Positions 7,072 through 13,640 of a stretch of DNA of 15,141 nt are shown piece by piece. Under the pieces are notes generated by a model. The model was not told the origin of the DNA and made no database searches. It saw only the letters and a program-made list of their open reading frames with translations. The number at the start of each line of letters is the position of its first letter. Position 1 is the first letter of the stretch. The position numbers and the translations under genes were made by a program. Origin of the DNA: Chloroflexota bacterium (GTDB lineage: Bacteria > Chloroflexota > Anaerolineae > UBA1429); assembly GCA_012513595.1 (NCBI GenBank), contig JAAZBY010000531.1:1-15141 (forward strand), in the 5' to 3' direction.

Positions 7072-8196
7072 CTAGCCTTCGAGAAGCCGGTCGTACACGG
7101 CGCAGGTCTCCAGCGCCGTGCGGCGCCAGGTGAAGGAGGCCGCCCGCCGCAGCCCGGCCTGCCGCATCTCAGCGGCCAGCGCGTCGTCCTCGAGCACCGC
7201 CCGCATCGTGGTCGTCATCGCTGAGACGTCGGTGGGGTCAAAGTAGCGGGCGGCGTCTCCGCCGACCTCGGGCAGGCTGGTGGTGCCGCTGGCGCACACC
7301 GGGCTGCCGCAGGCCATCGCCTCCAGCAGCGGTAACCCAAACCCCTCGTACAGAGAGGGCTGTACCGTCACCGCCGCCCCGGCGTACACCGCGGGCAGGT
7401 CGTCATCCGCGACGTAGCCGGGCAGGATCACGCGGTCAGCCTGCGCATAGGTGGACAGCTTGGCAAAGAACCCCTCGGTGAGCCAGCCCTTGCTCCCGAC
7501 GATCACCAGGCCGTCGAGGCTGCCCGCCGCAAAGAGCGGCGCGCAGCTGTCCAACAGAGCGGGCAGGTTCTTGCGCGGCTCGATGGTCCCGACGGTCACG
7601 GCGTAGCGGGCCGGCAGACCGTAACGCCCGCGTACTTCGGTGACGCGTTGCGGCGTCTGCGGCTCAAAGTGCGGCGCCGCCGCCTCGGGGATGACCGTGA
7701 TCTTGGCCGCCGGCACGTCGTACAGGGCGATCAGGTCGGCCTTGGTGTGTTCTGAGATGGCAATGATGGCGTCAGCGCGACGGCAGTAGAGGGGCATGGC
7801 CGCCTTCAGATAGTGCCGGTTGAAGAACTTGTGGTGCTCGGGCAGCCGCTCAAAGATAAGGTCGTGCACGGTGAGAACGGTGGGGATCTGCCGAAAGGGC
7901 GGCAGCAGGTGCTCGGTGGCGTGAAACAGCTCGGCGCCGGGGAGCAGGCCGTCCATGGAGACGCGCAGCTCCTGCCCCATCCAGACGATCGACCGCCACG
8001 CCCGGTACCCCCAGCGCACCCCCTCCGGCGGCGCGCCCTCCCATCCCTCCAGCGGGCCGCGCTGCCCCAGGCTGTTCTGGAACAGGCGCAGTCGATCCCC
8101 CAGCAGCGCTCTGAGCTCGCGGGCCAGGTTGGCGGCATAACGGCCCAGGCCGGCCTTGCCATGCACGGCGCTGGACGTGTCTACATAGATAGCCAA
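7072..8196 (-). CDS. GT4-family glycosyltransferase
   Basis: A probable cytoplasmic or membrane-associated retaining glycosyltransferase with the GT-B fold, 374 residues, full length for the family. The N-terminal domain opens [20 protein letters not shown], with the glycine-rich loop. [10 protein letters not shown] and [13 protein letters not shown] mark the interdomain region. The C-terminal domain has VGTIEPRKN (202-210), typical of mannosyltransferase-like members, and the E-x7-E motif EGFGLPLLE (Glu284, Glu292) that contacts the nucleotide sugar. The TTG start at 8196 is preceded by a GGGGG run about 7 bases upstream, and its promoter lies only some 27 bases away. It is transcribed alone. 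The donor and acceptor sugars cannot be inferred; involvement in cell-envelope polysaccharide is likely. Confidence 0.9.
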   Translation of the reverse strand: MAIYVDTSSAVHGKAGLGRYAANLARELRALLGDRLRLFQNSLGQRGPLEGWEGAPPEGVRWGYRAWRSIVWMGQELRVSMDGLLPGAELFHATEHLLPPFRQIPTVLTVHDLIFERLPEHHKFFNRHYLKAAMPLYCRRADAIIAISEHTKADLIALYDVPAAKITVIPEAAAPHFEPQTPQRVTEVRGRYGLPARYAVTVGTIEPRKNLPALLDSCAPLFAAGSLDGLVIVGSKGWLTEGFFAKLSTYAQADRVILPGYVADDDLPAVYAGAAVTVQPSLYEGFGLPLLEAMACGSPVCASGTTSLPEVGGDAARYFDPTDVSAMTTTMRAVLEDDALAAEMRQAGLRRAASFTWRRTALETCAVYDRLLEG

Positions 8197-8222
8197 GATG
8201 GTTCCCCCTTTCCTCGGCGCGC

Positions 8223-8251
8223 ATTATACACGGGCGGCGGGGGCTCTCCAA
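8223..8251 (-). promoter_or_regulatory. Strong promoter for the glycosyltransferase gene
   Basis: The minus strand carries TTGGAG (8246-8251), a 17-base spacer and a perfect TATAAT (8223-8228). The predicted transcript starts about 20 bases before the TTG start codon, giving a short leader with the GGGGG ribosome-binding site. Confidence 0.75.
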
Positions 8252-8286
8252 CGCCCCGCGCCCGGCGCCGCCGGCCGGCGCGCCTC

Positions 8287-8315
8287 TTGTGGGCCCCGAA
8301 CGTTACTGCTAGAAT
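8287..8315 (+). promoter_or_regulatory. Extended -10 promoter for the cNMP/PH gene
   Basis: TTGTGG (8287-8292), a 17-base spacer and TAGAAT (8310-8315), with the extended TGC (8307-8309) immediately before the -10 box. The ATG at 8345 follows 29 bases later with AAGGAG five bases upstream of it. It is divergent from the glycosyltransferase promoter, whose -35 box ends about 36 bases away. Confidence 0.7.
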
Positions 8316-8344
8316 GCCCTCGAGAAGCAGGATAAGGAGCCACG

Positions 8345-10050
8345 ATGGACTGCGCGCCGATCCTTCGCGAACACCCTCTCTTCCGCAACCTGTCGGCCGA
8401 GCAGATGCGCCTCGTTGCCGATCTGGCCGAGGAACACACCGTCCCCGCGGGCGCGGTGCTGTCTCAGCAGGCCGACCTCGGGGCTACCCTGTTCATCATC
8501 GGCGAGGGTGAGGCCGTCGTGCATCACATCGATGGGCAGGGGCTGCGTCGCCCCGTCGGGATGATCTCCGCCGGCATGATCTACGGCGTGACGTCTCTCT
8601 TCCTTCAGGATCCGCGCGACGCCACCGTAACGGCCGCCAGCCCCGTGCGCCTGTGGACCATCCGGCGGGAGCCCTTTCAGCGCCTCCTGGCGGAGCGCCC
8701 GGCCCTGGCACGGCGCCTCGACGTCCCCAGTGAGGTCGTGCGCAGGATGCGCGCCCCGGTGTTCCCCTGGCTGGAGCCGGGCGAGTCGGTGGCGTTGTTC
8801 ACGCGACGCCATCCCCTCTCTTTCTGGCGCCAGGCGGCCGTCATCGCCATAGTGGCCGGGCTCTGCCTGGCCACCCTGACCCTGACCTCACGGCTGACGG
8901 GCTGGCCGCGCAACCTGGCCACGTGGGGGCCGCTCACCGCCGCAGCCTTCGCCCTGGCGCTCCTCTGGCAGTGGCTGGACTGGCGGAACGACTACCTGAT
9001 CGTCACCACGCGGCGGGTGGCCCACCGTGAGCGCGTCTCGCTCCTGTACGAGTCACGCTATGAGGCGCCCCTGGAACGCGTCCAGAACATCAACATCCGG
9101 CGCGGCCTGCTCGGCTCTCTCTTCGGCTACGGCCAGATATCGGTAGAGACGGCCGCCAAGGTCGGCGGACTCACCTTCTCCGAGACGCCCGCCCCGAGCA
9201 GGCGCGTGAGGCGGTGTTTGCACAGTTGGCACGCCTGCGGGCCACCCAGCGCGCCACCGAGCGCCGGCACATCAAGGAGGAACTGCTGGCCCGCATTGGG
9301 GAGGAGGGGCCGGCCGCGGCGCCGCCGACGGCCGATCCCGACCAACCCCTGGAGGAGCACGCAGAGCCGCCGGCGTCGTTCCACCAGCCGGGCCGCCTGT
9401 TGCGCGCCCTCGAGTGGCTCGCCCGTCAGGGCCTCTTCCCCGCCACGCGCATGTCCGTCGACGGGGCCATTGTCTGGCGGCAACACTGGATCTTTTTACT
9501 GCGCGGGACGTTCGGCCCCACCCTCTTTACCGTGCTCTCTGCCGGGCTGGCGGTGGCCGGCTTTTCCGGAAGGCCCGTCCTCCTGGCCGCCCTGTGGCGC
9601 CCCTACCCTTGGGCCATGGTGGCCCTGGCCATCCTGGGAGTGGCCTGGTTCTGGTGGGAATACACCGATTGGGGCAACGACCTGTACATGCTCAGCGACG
9701 ACCGCATCGTCGACATCGAGAAGCGCCCGCTCTTTTTTTCCGAGGAGCGGCGTGAGGCGACGCTGGGCGTCATCCAGAACGTCTCCTCTGAGATGCCTAG
9801 CTTCCTCGCCGCCGTGCTGAACTATGGCGACGTCCTGGTGCAGACAGCCGGATCGGGCGAGTTCACCTTCGAGCGGGTGCCCAACCCGCACGAGGTGCAG
9901 CGCGAGATCTTTCGGCGCATGGAGGCGTTCCGCGAGCGCCAGCGGCGGGAGGAGAACGAGCGCCGCCGGCGCGAGTTTGCCGACTGGCTGTCGGTCTATG
10001 ACCGCGTGCGGCAGCAGGGCACCTCAGAAGGCTCTGCTCCAGAGGGCTGA
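8345..10050 (+). CDS. Frameshifted cyclic-nucleotide-binding, double bPH2 membrane protein
   Basis: Reconstructed across one frameshift near 9195, the product is about 569 residues. Residues 1-125 form a cyclic-nucleotide-binding domain (HPLFRNLSAEQ, LGATLFIIGEGE, then a degenerate phosphate cassette around GVTSLFLQDPRDATVTA, with Arg91 at the family's usual place). Two membrane helices follow (about 163-180 and 190-209), then a bacterial PH (bPH2, YdbS/YdbT-like) domain from WRNDYLIVTTRRVAHRERV to KVGGLTF. After the frameshift the same plan, helix pair plus bPH2, is repeated. The ATG has AAGGAG at ideal spacing. Without the shift, the first frame would continue as unrelated sequence to 9820. 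It is probably a membrane-located sensor or scaffold; the ligand is unknown. It is co-transcribed with the TPR gene 29 bases downstream. Confidence 0.8.
9188..9202 (+). other. Frameshift site (apparent loss of one C)
   Basis: Up to ETPAP (ending at 9196 in the first frame) the protein follows the bPH2 family. From GAG at 9196 the continuing sequence EQAREAVFAQLARLRA is in the frame one base back. The simplest explanation is one C missing from the CCCC run at 9192-9195: five Cs would read ETPAPEQAREAV without a break. It may be a base-calling or assembly error or a real mutation. Confidence 0.8.
9214..10050 (+). CDS. C-terminal half of the cNMP/PH protein (second bPH2 unit)
   Basis: This frame has a GTG at 9214, but no ribosome-binding site or promoter was found, so it is read as the second half of the broken gene and not as an independent gene. 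It contains a charged linker, then two membrane helices (around WIFLLRGTFGPTLFTVL and WAMVALAILGVAWFWW), then a second bPH2 domain from WGNDLYMLSDDRIVDIEKR through LGVIQNVSSEMPSFLAAVLNYGDVLV. It ends in an Arg/Glu-rich probable coiled coil (RERQRREENERRRREF). If the frameshift is genuine, this half would not be made with the first unless the ribosome slips. Confidence 0.55.
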   Translation: MFAQLARLRATQRATERRHIKEELLARIGEEGPAAAPPTADPDQPLEEHAEPPASFHQPGRLLRALEWLARQGLFPATRMSVDGAIVWRQHWIFLLRGTFGPTLFTVLSAGLAVAGFSGRPVLLAALWRPYPWAMVALAILGVAWFWWEYTDWGNDLYMLSDDRIVDIEKRPLFFSEERREATLGVIQNVSSEMPSFLAAVLNYGDVLVQTAGSGEFTFERVPNPHEVQREIFRRMEAFRERQRREENERRRREFADWLSVYDRVRQQGTSEGSAPEG

Positions 10051-10079
10051 CGCGCCCACGTGTGGCGCGGGAGGGCACC

Positions 10080-10889
10080 ATGCAGACACCATCCAGCACC
10101 ACGGATCTGACGGCTGCGGACCTAGCCAGGCGCGCCGATATGGCCCAGGACCTCGTCTACGGTGCCTGGCAGCTGACCAGTAAAGCAGCCAGGATACGAC
10201 GCGCCCGCAAGGCCCTCGAGTTGTGGCCCGACTGCGCCGACGCCTGGTCGATCCTTGGTGACAACTTGGCGGGCACCGCTCGTGAGGCCATTCTGTTCTA
10301 CGAGGAGGCCGTGCGCGCGGGAGCACGGGCCCTCGGGCCCAGCCAGGTCTGGAACGCGGAGGGCGGCTTCTGGGCGCGCCCGGAAACCCAGCCCTACATG
10401 CGCGCTCGACTGAGCCTGGCGCTCGCCCAGCGGGCGCTGGCTCTACGCCAGGAGGCGACTGAGCACCTTTTGGAGATGCTGCGCCTCAACCCAAACGACG
10501 ATCAGGGCGCCCGCGTGATTGCCGTACTCTGGCTGCTCGAAGAGCGGCGCGATGACCAGTTGGCACAGCTCTTTAGGACGTATGCCGGGGATGCCCTCTG
10601 CGACATGCTGTACGGGGAGGCGCTCTGGACTTTTCGTCAGCACGGCGAAAGCAGGAAGGCCGCCGCGGCGCTGCGCCGGGCGCTGGAGGGAAACGCTCAT
10701 GTGCCGGGCTACTTGCTCGGTCGTTCGCCGCTCCCTGATGTGCTCGCCGAGATCGTCGCGGTGGGCAGCGACGAAGAGGCTGCCAGCTACTCCGCCGACT
10801 GGATCGCGGTGTGGCGGGACACGCCGGGAGCCCTCGAATGGCTGGCCCGGACGCAGGCTGCGTTACAGCCGTCCGCCGAACACCCCTGA
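10080..10889 (+). CDS. TPR-type protein, ST7-like family
   Basis: A soluble, probably cytoplasmic helical-repeat protein of 269 residues. TPR-like helices include ARKALELWPDCADAWSILGDN (about 42-62), AILFYEEAVRAG (70-81), ALRQEATEHLLEMLRLNPND (121-140) and AAAALRRALEGN (194-205). The run LNPNDDQGARVIAVLWLLEE followed by the near-C-terminal HVPGYLLG recalls bacterial relatives of the ST7 protein family, whose function is unsettled. The ATG at 10080 has GGGAGG about five bases upstream; an in-frame GTG at 10062 is less likely. It follows the cNMP/PH gene by 29 bases and probably shares its mRNA, so it may act as a protein-interaction partner of that membrane protein. No enzymatic motif is seen. 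Confidence 0.75.
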   Translation: MQTPSSTTDLTAADLARRADMAQDLVYGAWQLTSKAARIRRARKALELWPDCADAWSILGDNLAGTAREAILFYEEAVRAGARALGPSQVWNAEGGFWARPETQPYMRARLSLALAQRALALRQEATEHLLEMLRLNPNDDQGARVIAVLWLLEERRDDQLAQLFRTYAGDALCDMLYGEALWTFRQHGESRKAAAALRRALEGNAHVPGYLLGRSPLPDVLAEIVAVGSDEEAASYSADWIAVWRDTPGALEWLARTQAALQPSAEHP

Positions 10890-10912
10890 GGCAGCGCGAC
10901 CCACGAAGGCCA

Positions 10913-10941
10913 CACGGCAGGGCCTATCCCGCCATGCCGTG
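10913..10941 (+). other. Stem-loop shortly after the TPR gene
   Basis: CACGGCA (10913-10919) pairs with TGCCGTG (10935-10941), and an inner GGG/CCC stem is possible. It begins 24 bases after the TPR stop. It could mark the 3' end of the transcript, but no T-run follows, so intrinsic termination is not supported. Confidence 0.4.
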
Positions 10942-10949
10942 CCTCGTCC

Positions 10950-11002
10950 CCACAGACACCCCCCTGTGCAGCCGCGCCCGCCTAGTGGCGCGGCGTCTGT
11001 GG
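10950..11002 (+). other. Two-tier stem-loop in the TPR-marR intergenic region
   Basis: An outer perfect 8-bp stem, CCACAGAC (10950-10957) with GTCTGTGG (10995-11002), encloses an inner perfect 8-bp stem, GCCGCGCC (10971-10978) with GGCGCGGC (10987-10994). The two are contiguous on the right and separated by a 13-base bulge on the left. No T-run follows. It may be a transcript-end or RNA-stability element. The remainder of 10890-11116 shows no gene. Confidence 0.5.
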
Positions 11003-11116
11003 CCCGCGGCGAGCCTCTCCCTCTCCCGTAGCCACGCGGAGGTGCCCGGGCCGACGCCTCTGCCCAGCATCGGCGCCCAACCATGCGCGACTCCCCGCCC
11101 GAGACGCGCCAAGCCA

Positions 11117-11145
11117 TTGACACCATTAGTACTATATGGTATTGT
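11117..11145 (+). promoter_or_regulatory. Promoter of the marR-flavin reductase operon
   Basis: A perfect -35 box TTGACA (11117-11122), a 17-base spacer and TATTGT (11140-11145, 4 of 6) with the extended TGG directly before it. The predicted start lies near 11152, leaving a leader of about 17 bases that carries the AAAGGAGG ribosome-binding site. Confidence 0.75.
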
Positions 11146-11154
11146 CCTATATAG
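11132..11154. promoter_or_regulatory. Probable MarR operator overlapping the -10 box
   Basis: CTATAT (11132-11137) and ATATAG (11149-11154) are perfectly inverted about position 11143, and two further symmetric pairs lie inside (11139/11147 and 11141/11145). The 23-base element surrounds the -10 box of the promoter. MarR-family dimers typically bind imperfect AT-rich palindromes of this size at their own promoter, so repression by promoter occlusion is expected. Confidence 0.6.
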
Positions 11155-11168
11155 AAAGGAGGCTGCCA

Positions 11169-11612
11169 TTGAGGAAGACCAACGGGGGGTTCCTGGTCAC
11201 GCAGATCAAGCAGATCCAGGATCGGGTGTTCAACAGGCTCCTGGCAGGCGCCGGAATCGACGCATTCAACGGTGCGCAGGGCCGCATCCTCTACGTGCTC
11301 TGGCAGGAGGACAACCTGCCCATAGCGCAAGTTGCGGCACGCACCCGGCTGGCGCGGAGCACGCTGACGAGCATGCTCGACCGCATGGAGCAGAGCGGCC
11401 ACCTACGCCGCGTTGTCGACCCGGCGGACCGCAGGCAGATCCGCATCGTGCTAACCGACAGCGCCAGAGCGATGGACAAGGAGTACAACCGGGTTTCCGA
11501 GAGGATGAACGGGCTGTTCTACCGCGACTTTGCCGATGACGAGATCGCGGCCTTCGAGGGGTACCTGGCCAGGGTACTGGCCAACCTAACGGAAAGCGAG
11601 CAACCAGGATGA
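11169..11612 (+). CDS. MarR-family transcriptional regulator
   Basis: A 147-residue DNA-binding protein, the usual size for the family. The TTG at 11169 lies six bases after AAAGGAGG (11155-11162), while an in-frame ATG at 11136 lies inside the promoter and lacks a ribosome-binding site. The winged helix is visible as LPIAQVAARTRLARSTLTSMLDRMEQSGHL (about 50-79) and the wing signature DPADRRQIRIVLT (84-96). Flanking helices provide dimerisation. No cysteine is present, so a thiol-oxidation sensor of OhrR type is unlikely; a small-molecule ligand is more probable. The stop codon overlaps the flavin-reductase-like gene by ATGA. It likely represses its own operon through the inverted repeat over the -10 box. 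Confidence 0.9.
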   Translation: MRKTNGGFLVTQIKQIQDRVFNRLLAGAGIDAFNGAQGRILYVLWQEDNLPIAQVAARTRLARSTLTSMLDRMEQSGHLRRVVDPADRRQIRIVLTDSARAMDKEYNRVSERMNGLFYRDFADDEIAAFEGYLARVLANLTESEQPG

Positions 11613-12193
11613 CCAAGCAGTCCCTGCCCGTATCGAACAACTTTTGCCCGCAGACGTTGTTCCTGTATGGCACCTACAGGGACGATGGCACTCCGAACTT
11701 TGGGCTCTTCTGCTGGTTCAGCTACTGCTGGGATGGCGGGCTCGGCGCTATGGCCTGCATCGGCGGCGAAAAGCTCACCAAGGACCGCATCCGCGCGACC
11801 GGCGTGTTCTCGGCCAACCTCGTCACCGAGGGGATGCTGCCCCTGGCCGACTACTTGGGCAGCAAGCCCGGGTACGACCCCGACAAGATGAAGATCGCCG
11901 TCAGCACCTCACGCGGCCAGGTGCTCAATGTGCCCATCCTCACCGCCAGCCCGTGGAGTTTCGAGCTGGAGGTCAGGCACACGCTGCCACTGGACGGCAG
12001 TGACGTGTTCCTCTGCGACATTCGCAACGTCCTCGCCGATAGCGCACTGGCCGACGACAGCAGAACGATCGCGGAGCGCCTCGCGGACATTGCGCCGGTA
12101 CGCACTACCTGCACGACCTACTTTTCCTACTTTGGAGAGGCACTGGGGGGCTGGGGCGAGCCGCAGGCCGCGGTCACTCTGCCCCACTCGTAG
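11609..12193 (+). CDS. Flavin reductase-like split-barrel protein
   Basis: A 194-residue cytoplasmic protein of the flavin-reductase-like/flavoredoxin group, expected to bind FMN. It shows NFCPQTLFLYGTYRDDGTPNF, GAMACIGGEKLTKDRI, TGVFSANLV, and DVFLCDIRNVLAD, in the order of a split-barrel fold. It contains six cysteines (13, 35, 40, 50, 136, 168), with Cys35 and Cys40 close together in FCWFSYC. Whether it reduces free flavin, a metal or another electron acceptor cannot be told. The ATG overlaps the marR stop (ATGA), implying translational coupling and control by that regulator. A terminator-like hairpin follows at 12222-12252, although its T-rich side faces the other strand. Confidence 0.85.
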   Translation: MTKQSLPVSNNFCPQTLFLYGTYRDDGTPNFGLFCWFSYCWDGGLGAMACIGGEKLTKDRIRATGVFSANLVTEGMLPLADYLGSKPGYDPDKMKIAVSTSRGQVLNVPILTASPWSFELEVRHTLPLDGSDVFLCDIRNVLADSALADDSRTIAERLADIAPVRTTCTTYFSYFGEALGGWGEPQAAVTLPHS

Positions 12194-12213
12194 CCGTCCG
12201 GGGGGCAATGGGG

Positions 12214-12252
12214 AAAAAGAAGGGCGCCAGTCTGGTTACAGAACTGGCGCCC
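12214..12252 (-). terminator. Rho-independent terminator of the tRNA-Asp gene
   Basis: GGGCGCCAG plus TCTG (12222-12234) pairs with CAGA and CTGGCGCCC (12239-12252), with one bulged A and a GTTA loop. On the minus strand it is followed by TTCTTTTT (12214-12221), the expected U-tract. It starts five bases after the tRNA 3' end. The same hairpin may also stop read-through from the plus-strand flavin reductase gene, although there it has no T-run. Confidence 0.88.
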
Positions 12253-12257
12253 ACGTC

Positions 12258-12333
12258 TGGCGGAAGCGACGGGATTCGAACCCGCGATCTTTGGCTTGAC
12301 AGGCCAACATGTTAACCGCTACACCACGCCTCC
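12258..12333 (-). tRNA. tRNA-Asp (anticodon GTC)
   Basis: A complete cloverleaf of 76 bases including an encoded CCA (12258-12260). Acceptor GGAGGCG pairs with CGCTTCC with one G-U, the D-arm is GTGT/ACAT, and the anticodon stem is TTGGC/GCCAA with loop CTGTCAA. The T-arm is GCGGG/CCCGT with TTCGAAT. The anticodon GTC lies at 12298-12300, read on the minus strand. It has a promoter directly upstream and a terminator directly downstream, so it is a stand-alone transcript. Confidence 0.97.
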
Positions 12334-12345
12334 GCGCTGATCAGA

Positions 12346-12374
12346 ATGATACCACACCCCGCCCCGGCATGCAA
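12346..12374 (-). promoter_or_regulatory. Promoter of the tRNA-Asp gene
   Basis: On the minus strand TTGCAT (12369-12374), 17 bases, then TATCAT (12346-12351) preceded by TGG, an extended -10. The predicted start is only a few bases before the mature tRNA 5' end. Confidence 0.7.
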
Positions 12375-12531
12375 ATCCGTCCGCGCTGCGTGCTGCGGTC
12401 CGCACAGCGCCCGCGGTGACCAGCCCCCACAGGGCCGCTCGGCCCGGTCGGCATGCTGCGCCCTGACGGGTGCCCCCGCCCCGTGGCGTCCGCCGATTCC
12501 GGCCGACCTCTGCCGAAGCATGAAGATATCC

Positions 12532-12560
12532 TTGCATTACGCCGCCGAATGATGTATGAT
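12532..12560 (+). promoter_or_regulatory. Promoter of the RpiR-family regulator gene
   Basis: TTGCAT (12532-12537), 17 bases, then TATGAT (12555-12560). The -35 box is identical to that of the divergent tRNA-Asp promoter. The start codon at 12626 is about 65 bases downstream. The stretch 12375-12531 between the two promoters holds no gene; it has GC-rich imperfect inverted repeats around 12381-12416 with no clear role. Confidence 0.65.
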
Positions 12561-12568
12561 CTTTCATA
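12555..12568. promoter_or_regulatory. Candidate RpiR operator over the -10 box
   Basis: TATGA (12555-12559) and TCATA (12564-12568) are perfectly inverted around a four-base spacer and include the -10 box. A related inverted pair, ATGAAGAT (12520-12527) and ATCTTTCAT (12559-12567), flanks the -35. Several RpiR-type regulators bind TGAAA/TTTCA-like half-sites, which makes autoregulation plausible but unproven. Confidence 0.3.
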
Positions 12569-12625
12569 GTAGTGTGCCCCAAGGTGATGAGTGGCGCGTC
12601 GTGGCAGGGTCGCCCGAGGAACCAC

Positions 12626-13531
12626 ATGGAGCCGACACTGGACCGCTTCCTCCGTAACTTGGAGGATCGCCTCCCCAACCTCACCAAGAGCCAGCAGCGC
12701 ATCGCCCTGTACCTGCTGGCCAACTATGATGAGGCCGCTTTCCTCTCGGCCAGGGATCTCGTCACCACCCTCCAGGTCAGCGAGGCCACCCTCACCCGCT
12801 TCGCCCGTGCCATCGGCTATTCCGGCTTTCGCGAGCTGCGCCGCGCCCTGCAGGAGCTCTTCCGCGCCAGGGCCACGCCGGCCAGCCGCCTGCAGCGCAA
12901 GCTCAGCGAGCTGTCCTCCAACCCGGTCCCCGTCCTCACCCAGGTGCTCGAGATGGAGGTCCAATACCTGACGGAGGCCTCCAGCGAGATCGCTCATGCC
13001 GACTTTGGGCGGGCCGTGGAACTGCTCCTGGCCGGGGAGCGCGTTTTCACCTTTGCCAGCGGCCCCTCGGCGGTCCTCGCCGACCTTGCCGAGCTGCGCC
13101 TGCGGCGGATGGGCGTGCTCACCATCGCCATGACCGAGTCCGGCCGGCACCTGCTGGAGAAGCTCCAGCTTCTCGGCCCGCACGACGCGGTGCTGGCCTG
13201 CGGCTTCCAGTACGTGAGCCCTGAGCTGGGGGCCGTCCTGGACCACAGCCGCCAGGTCGGCTGTGGCTCCGTGCTGATCACCGACACACTGGGGCCGGCG
13301 CTCCGCTCCAGGGCAGACGTCATCCTGGCCGCGCGACGCGGGCCAGTGTCCACCTTTCACTCCTTGACGGTTCCCATGGCCGTCCTGAACGCCTTGCTTC
13401 TGGCCATCGCCATGGCCCGGCCCGCCGAGAGCCTGGCGGCGCTAGAGCACCTCGAGACGTTGCGCGCGACCTACGTCCTCGATCCGGGCGGCGAGGAGGC
13501 CTCCAGGCGCTCGAGAAGAGAGCGCCGCTGA
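12626..13531 (+). CDS. RpiR-family transcriptional regulator (HTH plus SIS domain)
   Basis: A 301-residue DNA-binding regulator that should sense a phosphosugar or related ligand. Residues 1-77 are the HTH_6 domain (LTKSQQRIALYLLANYDEAAFLSARDL, then VSEATLTRFARAIGYSGFRELR). Residues from about 125 form the SIS sugar-phosphate-binding fold (VFTFASGPSAVLADLAELRLRRMG). The last residues are Arg-rich. The ATG at 12626 follows GAGGA at good spacing, whereas an in-frame extension from 12572 lacks one. It lies 109 bases ahead of an ABC permease gene in the same direction and most likely controls it in response to the transported compound or its metabolite. Confidence 0.9.
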   Translation: MEPTLDRFLRNLEDRLPNLTKSQQRIALYLLANYDEAAFLSARDLVTTLQVSEATLTRFARAIGYSGFRELRRALQELFRARATPASRLQRKLSELSSNPVPVLTQVLEMEVQYLTEASSEIAHADFGRAVELLLAGERVFTFASGPSAVLADLAELRLRRMGVLTIAMTESGRHLLEKLQLLGPHDAVLACGFQYVSPELGAVLDHSRQVGCGSVLITDTLGPALRSRADVILAARRGPVSTFHSLTVPMAVLNALLLAIAMARPAESLAALEHLETLRATYVLDPGGEEASRRSRRERR

Positions 13532-13640
13532 CCACAACCGATTGCTGGCACTCAGGGCGGCGCTCCACGCCGGCGCGGAGGCACGCCCTCGATAGCGATT
13601 CCCGGCTCGTTGGCACCCACATGATCACGGGAGAACCGGA

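Noticed and set aside
9191..9200. Programmed -1 ribosomal frameshifting as explanation for the split cNMP/PH gene.
   Set aside because: The site does not fit the X-XXY-YYZ slippery pattern. A P-site slip from CCG to CCC is conceivable, but the P- and A-site pairings after the slip are poor. A missing C is simpler.
12381..12416. GC-rich imperfect inverted repeat between the tRNA-Asp and rpiR promoters as a terminator or operator.
   Set aside because: The arms match only with internal gaps, and no T-run or gene end is nearby.
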